Position numbers and translations under genes: made by a program. From Eubacteriaceae bacterium (GTDB lineage Bacteria > Bacillota > Clostridia > Eubacteriales > Eubacteriaceae): DNA of 38,339 nucleotides. Below the pieces are notes generated by a model. It worked only from the letters and a program-made list of their open reading frames with translations. It was not told the origin of the DNA and did not search any database. The stretch spans positions 1 to 38,339 of the forward strand of contig JAQWCN010000006.1 in NCBI GenBank assembly GCA_028705955.1, read 5' to 3'. Shown in pieces: positions 33,585 through 38,339 of this stretch (the stretch's first letter is position 1; each line of letters opens with the position of its first letter).

Positions 33585-34850
33585 TTGGATATTATAAAAT
33601 GGTTTGGCGATCACGTTTCAACACTGGCCGGCAAAGACCCCGTAAAAGCACGCAGGCTGCTGCTTACGGGATACCGTGCCAATACGCTCATGCTCAAACA
33701 TACCACTCAAAATCAACCGTCCTGCCGGGGTGAAGGCGCCATCACGTTAATGAAGTTAATGATTGAAGCGTTGTCTCATCCTCAAAACGCGGCCATGGTC
33801 AGTCTTTTTATCCCCTGCGAACCGCTGCTGGCTGCCGGAATCACCCCTTATTCGGTGGAATCCATTGCTGCTTATCTGCTCGGGACCCGTTGTGAAACGC
33901 CCTTCCAGGAACTGGCTGCCGAACAGGGCATGCCGGAAACCCTGTGTTCTTATCACCGGACTTTTTTCGGTGCCGCCACAAACGGTTTGATTCCTCCCCC
34001 TGCCTTCATGCTCTACACCAATCTGGCCTGTGACGGCAACATGATCACCTTCCCCGCCCTCCAGGATCAATTTGCAATCCCCTCATTTTTTATTGACGTT
34101 CCCTGTGATCACACTGAAGACGCCGTGGCCGACGTTGCGGGGCAACTCCGGGAAATGGTCACCTTTATCGAGGACACCACGCATCAAAAGATTGACCCGG
34201 CCGCCCTTAAAAAAGCGGTCCGCCGCACCCGGCTCAGCCAAACGTATTATCAAACAGCTTTGGCCGTTTCCAAAAAACGCCGGCTCCCCGGCTCCGTCAC
34301 CGATGAAATGTACACGGCTCTGATGGGGCGGTGTATGCTGGGATCCCCCCAGGCCCTGGATTTTTTTTGCACCATGGCCCGGGATATTTCCGAACAGCCG
34401 GTTTTCACCGGCAAACGCCTGGTGTGGATTCATCTTATTCCCAATATGCAACCCGCCCTGCGCCAGATCATGAATGACAATCCTTCAGTTTGCATCACTG
34501 GCCTGGAATTGTGTTACGACAGCATTCTCATCCCTGCCGATGAAAATGACCCTTACCGTTCAATGGCCCGGCGCATGGTCTATTCCGGCTACAACGGCCC
34601 GGCCCGGTACCGGATTGACAACGCCTTAAACGTGGCCCAAACGACCGGTGCAGATGGCTGTGTCGTCTTTGCCCACTGGGGCTGCAAAGAAACCCTGGGG
34701 GCGACAAAACTAATGAAAGACGCATTGGAGGCGGCGGGTTATCCCACCTTAATTTTGGACGGGGACGGTTGCTGTCCGGCAAATACCGGTGATGGCCAGA
34801 TGGCCACCCGGCTCCAGGCATTTTTAGAACTATTGGAGGAACCCTCATGA
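33585..34850 (+). CDS. HgdB-like 2-hydroxyacyl-CoA dehydratase family protein
   Basis: A 421-residue HGD-D family protein. Likely cluster cysteines are C121 (LCSYHR), C149 (NLACDG) and C367 (AHWGCKET), the positions that hold the Fe-S cluster in this family. Eleven further cysteines are present, including C396-C397. Known relatives dehydrate 2-hydroxyacyl-CoAs, reduce benzoyl-CoA, or, as double-cubane cluster proteins (YjiM type), reduce small molecules. No CoA-transferase or acyl-CoA dehydrogenase is adjacent, which argues against an amino-acid fermentation role and leaves the substrate open. The start is TTG with AAGGAG six bases before it. It overlaps the next gene by four bases (ATGA). 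Confidence 0.82.
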   Translation: MDIIKWFGDHVSTLAGKDPVKARRLLLTGYRANTLMLKHTTQNQPSCRGEGAITLMKLMIEALSHPQNAAMVSLFIPCEPLLAAGITPYSVESIAAYLLGTRCETPFQELAAEQGMPETLCSYHRTFFGAATNGLIPPPAFMLYTNLACDGNMITFPALQDQFAIPSFFIDVPCDHTEDAVADVAGQLREMVTFIEDTTHQKIDPAALKKAVRRTRLSQTYYQTALAVSKKRRLPGSVTDEMYTALMGRCMLGSPQALDFFCTMARDISEQPVFTGKRLVWIHLIPNMQPALRQIMNDNPSVCITGLELCYDSILIPADENDPYRSMARRMVYSGYNGPARYRIDNALNVAQTTGADGCVVFAHWGCKETLGATKLMKDALEAAGYPTLILDGDGCCPANTGDGQMATRLQAFLELLEEPS

Positions 34851-36499
34851 TCACCTTTGTATGCAAATACACCCCGGTTGAACTCTTTGCCGGTTTCGGT
34901 GTTAAAACGACTGTATTTGACAAAAGCGCCGACTCCTCCAGCCGAAGCGATCAGGCCACCCACGCAAATCTCTGCGGCTTTGGAAAATCCCTTTTGGAAT
35001 CCGCCCTTGCCGGGGAAATTCCGGAACTGGTGCTTGTCAATTGCTGTGATGTCATGCGCCGGGCCTACGACGTGCTCAACACCCAGAGCTGCTGCCGTTT
35101 CCTCTACCTGCTTGATCTGCCCCATACCGACGGTCCTTGTCAGATCGAACGCTTTGCCCGCTCCCTCACAGCCCTCCAAAAAGCCTACGCCCAATACAGT
35201 GGACGACCTTTTAACACTCCGGCTTTTCTGGCCGCTTTTTCAGATCCACCTCAGAACCGCGCTCCTTATGTCGCCATTCTTGGTGCCCGGACCGGCAAGG
35301 ATCTGGAAGCACTGATCGCGACAAACTGCCCTTACCCTGTCAAAAATTTAACCTGTGTGGGAAACCGACAGCTCCAGAGCCCACCCGCTTCATGTTATGA
35401 GACAGACCCCGACGCTCTCATGTACGGGTATGCCCAAAACCTGCTTAATCAAATTCCCTGCCGGCGCATGGCCGATAAATCCGGCCGCCGCTCCTTGTTT
35501 TTAGATCCTGCCCTTCGCGGGATTATTTACCACACCATTCAATTCTGTGACTATTACACCCTGGAATATACCCAGGCTGCCCGAACCGTTTCAGTTCCCA
35601 TTACAAAAATTGAAACAGATTATACACTGCACAACGAAGGCCAGCTCCGAACACGGATCGATGCTTTTAACGAAACCCTTCAAGTTCAAAGCCACTTTCA
35701 GGAAAGGAATCACCCCATGGATCATAAACATTATTTTGCCGGAATAGACAGCGGCTCTACCAGCACCGATGCCGTCATCATCGACGGTTACGGCAACCTT
35801 CTCAGCACGGTCATTCTGTCCACCGGCGGCGGTGCTAAACGGAGTGCGGATGAGGCATTGGACCAGGCTCTGGACAAAGCTCACCTGACCGGGGAACAGC
35901 TCAGCCGGGTCATTGCCACCGGTTACGGCCGGGCCAACATCACCATCGGAGATGAGGAAATTACGGAGATTACTTGTCATGCCAAAGGCGCCCATTATCT
36001 CTGTCCCGATGCCCGAACGGTTATCGATATCGGCGGTCAGGACAGCAAGGCGATTCGTATTGACGCCAGTGGCGCGGTTAAAAACTTTGTTATGAATGAC
36101 AAATGTGCCGCCGGCACCGGCCGGTTTTTGGAAATGATGGCCCGAACCCTGGGTCTGAGCCTGAAAGCCCTGTGCGATCAGGGACAAAAATGGCAAAAGG
36201 AAATCACCATCTCCAGTATGTGCACCGTTTTTGCAGAATCAGAAGTTGTCTCCCTGGTCGCTCAAAACATCCCTGTGCCGGATATCATCCACGGTCTGGA
36301 TAAAGCCGTCGCGACCAAAGTGGCCACCCTGGTCAGCCGGGTCGGCGGGGAAGATACGTATATCATTACTGGCGGCGTCGCCAAAAATCCCGGTGTCGTT
36401 TCTGCCATTGAAAACCGGCTTCACACCCGGCTTTTTGTCAGTGATCAGGCCCAGATTTGCGGAGCCCTGGGCGCGGCGCGCATCGCCGCCGGATTATAA
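34847..36499 (+). CDS. HgdA-like domain fused to HgdC/BadF-type activase
   Basis: A 550-residue fusion. Residues 1-290 are a short HGD-D domain with candidate cluster cysteines C43, C66/C67 and C234 (TIQFCDYY), ending in the family's hallmark ETDYT...GQLRTRIDAF. Residues 291-550 are an ASKHA ATPase activator: GIDSGSTSTDAV, TGYGRANI, DIGGQDSKAI, NDKCAAGTGRF (C420), SSMCTVFAESE (C459) and GGVAKNPGV. C420 and its partner C459 should hold the dimer's shared [4Fe-4S] cluster. Activators use ATP to push an electron into the dehydratase, and the two are usually separate proteins. An ATG at 35717 (M291), preceded by AAAGGA, could also yield a free activator. Confidence 0.85.
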   Translation: MITFVCKYTPVELFAGFGVKTTVFDKSADSSSRSDQATHANLCGFGKSLLESALAGEIPELVLVNCCDVMRRAYDVLNTQSCCRFLYLLDLPHTDGPCQIERFARSLTALQKAYAQYSGRPFNTPAFLAAFSDPPQNRAPYVAILGARTGKDLEALIATNCPYPVKNLTCVGNRQLQSPPASCYETDPDALMYGYAQNLLNQIPCRRMADKSGRRSLFLDPALRGIIYHTIQFCDYYTLEYTQAARTVSVPITKIETDYTLHNEGQLRTRIDAFNETLQVQSHFQERNHPMDHKHYFAGIDSGSTSTDAVIIDGYGNLLSTVILSTGGGAKRSADEALDQALDKAHLTGEQLSRVIATGYGRANITIGDEEITEITCHAKGAHYLCPDARTVIDIGGQDSKAIRIDASGAVKNFVMNDKCAAGTGRFLEMMARTLGLSLKALCDQGQKWQKEITISSMCTVFAESEVVSLVAQNIPVPDIIHGLDKAVATKVATLVSRVGGEDTYIITGGVAKNPGVVSAIENRLHTRLFVSDQAQICGALGAARIAAGL

Positions 36500-36512
36500 A
36501 AAGAGGACGAAT

Positions 36513-37091
36513 ATGAACAAAAAAGAATTAAGAAAAACCATTCTGGAAAAAAGAAAAGCTTCAGCCGATGCCGCCCGGGACCGGGCCATTGTCGGCAATC
36601 TGATGGCCAGTGCCATGTACCGCAATGCCCGGTGCATCATGACAACCATTAGCTTTGGTGACGAAATTGATACCCACGGACTCATCGAGCGGGCCCTTGG
36701 CGGTGCCAAAACCATTGCCGTTCCCCGGTGTGATCCATCCACCCACACCCTCTCCGTCCATGGCATCCGCCAATTTCCAGACGATTTGATCCCCGGCCAT
36801 TATGGTATCCCGGAACCCGGACCGGATACCCCGCTTCTGGATCTTCACACCATCGACCTCGTCATTGTCCCTGGAATGGCTTTTAACCTTGAGGGCCATC
36901 GTCTTGGCTACGGCGGCGGCTATTACGACCGCTTTTTAACCGGTCTTTCCGGCCGGACGATCACCGTCGCCCTCACCCCCGAATCCCTGATTTTACCAAA
37001 ACTCCCTGTTGAGACCCACGACCAGCCAGTGCACTACCTGGTTACTGAAAAACGCATTATTCGTACGCATTGCACGGGAGTTTCGCATTGA
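36513..37091 (+). CDS. 5-formyltetrahydrofolate cyclo-ligase
   Basis: A 192-residue enzyme that turns 5-formyl-THF and ATP into 5,10-methenyl-THF, returning a storage or by-product folate to the one-carbon pool. The signature GYGGGYYDRFL is near residues 137-147, and KKELRKTILEKRKA opens the protein. The start at 36513 has AGAGGA before it; a longer reading frame back to 36231 lies inside the fusion gene in another frame and is rejected. It is 13 bases after the fusion gene and overlaps folC by four bases (TTGA), so all are probably one transcript. Confidence 0.92.
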   Translation: MNKKELRKTILEKRKASADAARDRAIVGNLMASAMYRNARCIMTTISFGDEIDTHGLIERALGGAKTIAVPRCDPSTHTLSVHGIRQFPDDLIPGHYGIPEPGPDTPLLDLHTIDLVIVPGMAFNLEGHRLGYGGGYYDRFLTGLSGRTITVALTPESLILPKLPVETHDQPVHYLVTEKRIIRTHCTGVSH

Positions 37092-38339
37092 ATTACGCAC
37101 AAACCATCGCTTATATTGAATCCCGGGGTCTTTTCGGAATGAAACTGGGTCTGGATACCATCCGGATCTTACTCGCCACCCTCGGTCAACCCCAACAGAA
37201 TCTGAAATTCATCCACGTGGCCGGCACCAACGGCAAAGGATCCATCTCCCACATGACTTCAGACATCCTGTCCGCCGCCGGCTACCGGACTGGTCTTTAT
37301 ACCTCCCCGGCTCTGGAAACTTTTAACGAACGCATTTGTCTCGACGGCGTTCCCATTTCAAACGACACCCTGGTCCGGGTCACCGCCCGTGTTAAAAATG
37401 CCGCTGAAACCATGGTCGCCGCCGGTCATCCTGAACCCACTGCGTTTGAAATTGAAACCGCCCTGGCCATCTGCACCTTTGCCGATGCCCGGGTAGATTA
37501 TGCCATCATGGAAGTGGGGATGGGCGGCCGTCTCGATGCCACCAATGTCATTCCCGCACCTGAGATTGCCGTCATTTCCCGGATCGGTCTGGATCACACC
37601 GCTTATCTTGGCAATACCCTGGCCAAAATCGCAGGGGAAAAAGCGGCCATCATTAAACCCGGCTCCACCGTCGTTATGGCGCCCCAGGAACCCGAAGCCG
37701 CCGCTGTCATCACAGCCACGGCCCAGTCCAAAAACTGCCCTCTGATGGCCGCAAACAGCCAGGATCTGGTTCCTGTGAGCCAAACTTTAAAAAATCAAAC
37801 CTTCCGCTACACCGGGGACAACCTCCCGGGGCTTTCCCGCTTCGACCTTCACCTGCTGGGACAGTACCAACAGGAAAACTGCATCACTGCTTTAACGGTC
37901 GTCCAGGTTCTCCGCGCGCAAGGCGCTGCCATTTCCAATGCCGCCGTCACATCTGCCCTCAGCCGTATCACTTTTCCCGGCCGTTTTGAAATTTTGGACA
38001 CCTCTCCCCTGGTTCTCATTGACGGCGCCCACAATGTCGACGGGATTAAAAGTTTTGCCCTCAATCTTAAAACCTACTTTCCGCATCACAAGCTCCATCT
38101 CTATTTTGGCATGCTTTCGGATAAAGATATTGATCACGCCCTGGATCTTTTAATTCCCATGGCAGATACCATCGGCACCCTCACCCCAGACAGCGACCGG
38201 GCCCTGGGTGCCAGCCAAATGGTCACCCGCATTTATAAGCGGTGTCACCGGAAGGCCACCGCTTATGCCACCATCGATCAAGCCCTCGACACCCTCTGTC
38301 CGGATCCCCGGGTCCTCAACGCTTTCGTCGGATCCCTCT
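37088..38339 (+). CDS. folC: Folylpolyglutamate/dihydrofolate synthase, 3' end cut
   Basis: At least 417 codons, running off the right edge without a stop; the family is about 420-430 residues, so only the last few are missing. It adds glutamates to folates and may also make dihydrofolate from dihydropteroate. The P-loop HVAGTNGKGS, LYTSPALETFNERI, EVGMGGRLDATN, ISRIGLDHTAYLG and the domain-joining PGRFEI and DGAHNVDG are all visible. The start is a TTG overlapping the cyclo-ligase stop, with GGGAG seven bases before it. An in-frame ATG at 37139 would remove conserved N-terminal residues. Confidence 0.92.
   Translation, partial: MNYAQTIAYIESRGLFGMKLGLDTIRILLATLGQPQQNLKFIHVAGTNGKGSISHMTSDILSAAGYRTGLYTSPALETFNERICLDGVPISNDTLVRVTARVKNAAETMVAAGHPEPTAFEIETALAICTFADARVDYAIMEVGMGGRLDATNVIPAPEIAVISRIGLDHTAYLGNTLAKIAGEKAAIIKPGSTVVMAPQEPEAAAVITATAQSKNCPLMAANSQDLVPVSQTLKNQTFRYTGDNLPGLSRFDLHLLGQYQQENCITALTVVQVLRAQGAAISNAAVTSALSRITFPGRFEILDTSPLVLIDGAHNVDGIKSFALNLKTYFPHHKLHLYFGMLSDKDIDHALDLLIPMADTIGTLTPDSDRALGASQMVTRIYKRCHRKATAYATIDQALDTLCPDPRVLNAFVGSL

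Overview
The window looks like chromosomal DNA of an anaerobic Firmicute of the class Clostridia, most likely an acetogen-like member of the Eubacteriaceae (Eubacterium/Acetobacterium type). That placement is inference. It rests on an NfnAB-type electron-bifurcating transhydrogenase, the Clostridia-type rlmN-prpC-pknB-rsgA-thiN order, a CBS-type manganese pyrophosphatase, a GlpP-linked glycerol locus and a 2-hydroxyacyl-CoA dehydratase/activase cluster. Most of it is ordinary core genome. I saw no phage, IS element, CRISPR array or tRNA.

Layout. (1) 1-370: no gene, but three tandem TTGACA promoters fire leftward out of the window, the usual arrangement in front of a stable-RNA operon. (2) 371-12565, all minus: a long cluster read from a strong promoter at 12537-12565: asp23-like, fakA-like, recG, rsmD (frameshifted), coaD, a coiled-coil gene, cvfB-like, a DUF362 ferredoxin protein, ilvB, ilvN, nfnA and nfnB. 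(3) 12574-12911, plus: rpmB alone with its own promoter and terminator. (4) 12962-18119, minus: rlmN, prpC, pknB, rsgA, thiN from a promoter at 18092-18119, covering ribosome maturation, Hanks-type signalling and thiamine. (5) 18182-20629, plus: CBS/DHH pyrophosphatase and an FMN-binding lipoprotein. (6) 20638-28969: a glycerol/dihydroxyacetone locus, with dhaK-dhaL-dhaM leftward and glpK, glpP, a GlpA/GlpO-like dehydrogenase, a second flavoprotein and a DUF1667 protein rightward. (7) 29090-32458, minus: a lipoprotein, a small Cys-rich protein, an M23 peptidase and ftsX without ftsE. (8) 32682-38339: DUF1638 (minus), then rightward an HgdB-like protein, an HgdA-activase fusion, 5-formyl-THF cyclo-ligase and folC, which is cut by the window end.

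How the genes work together. Glycerol can be phosphorylated by GlpK and the product oxidised by the three-protein flavin/Fe-S set. Dihydroxyacetone is phosphorylated by the PEP-dependent DhaKLM system. GlpP probably controls the locus by antitermination: two leaders, before glpK and before the dehydrogenase, share the 12-mer GGAGRGCCGYAC placed at or inside the 5' arm of a terminator. NfnAB balances NADH, ferredoxin and NADPH, which IlvBN-linked biosynthesis and reductive pathways draw on.

The least explained parts are the HgdB-like/HgdA-activase/DUF1638 cluster joined to folate genes, the three-gene glycerol-3-phosphate oxidising set, and the paired GlpP-type leaders. The rsmD frameshift in an A8 run and the orphan ftsX also deserve checking.
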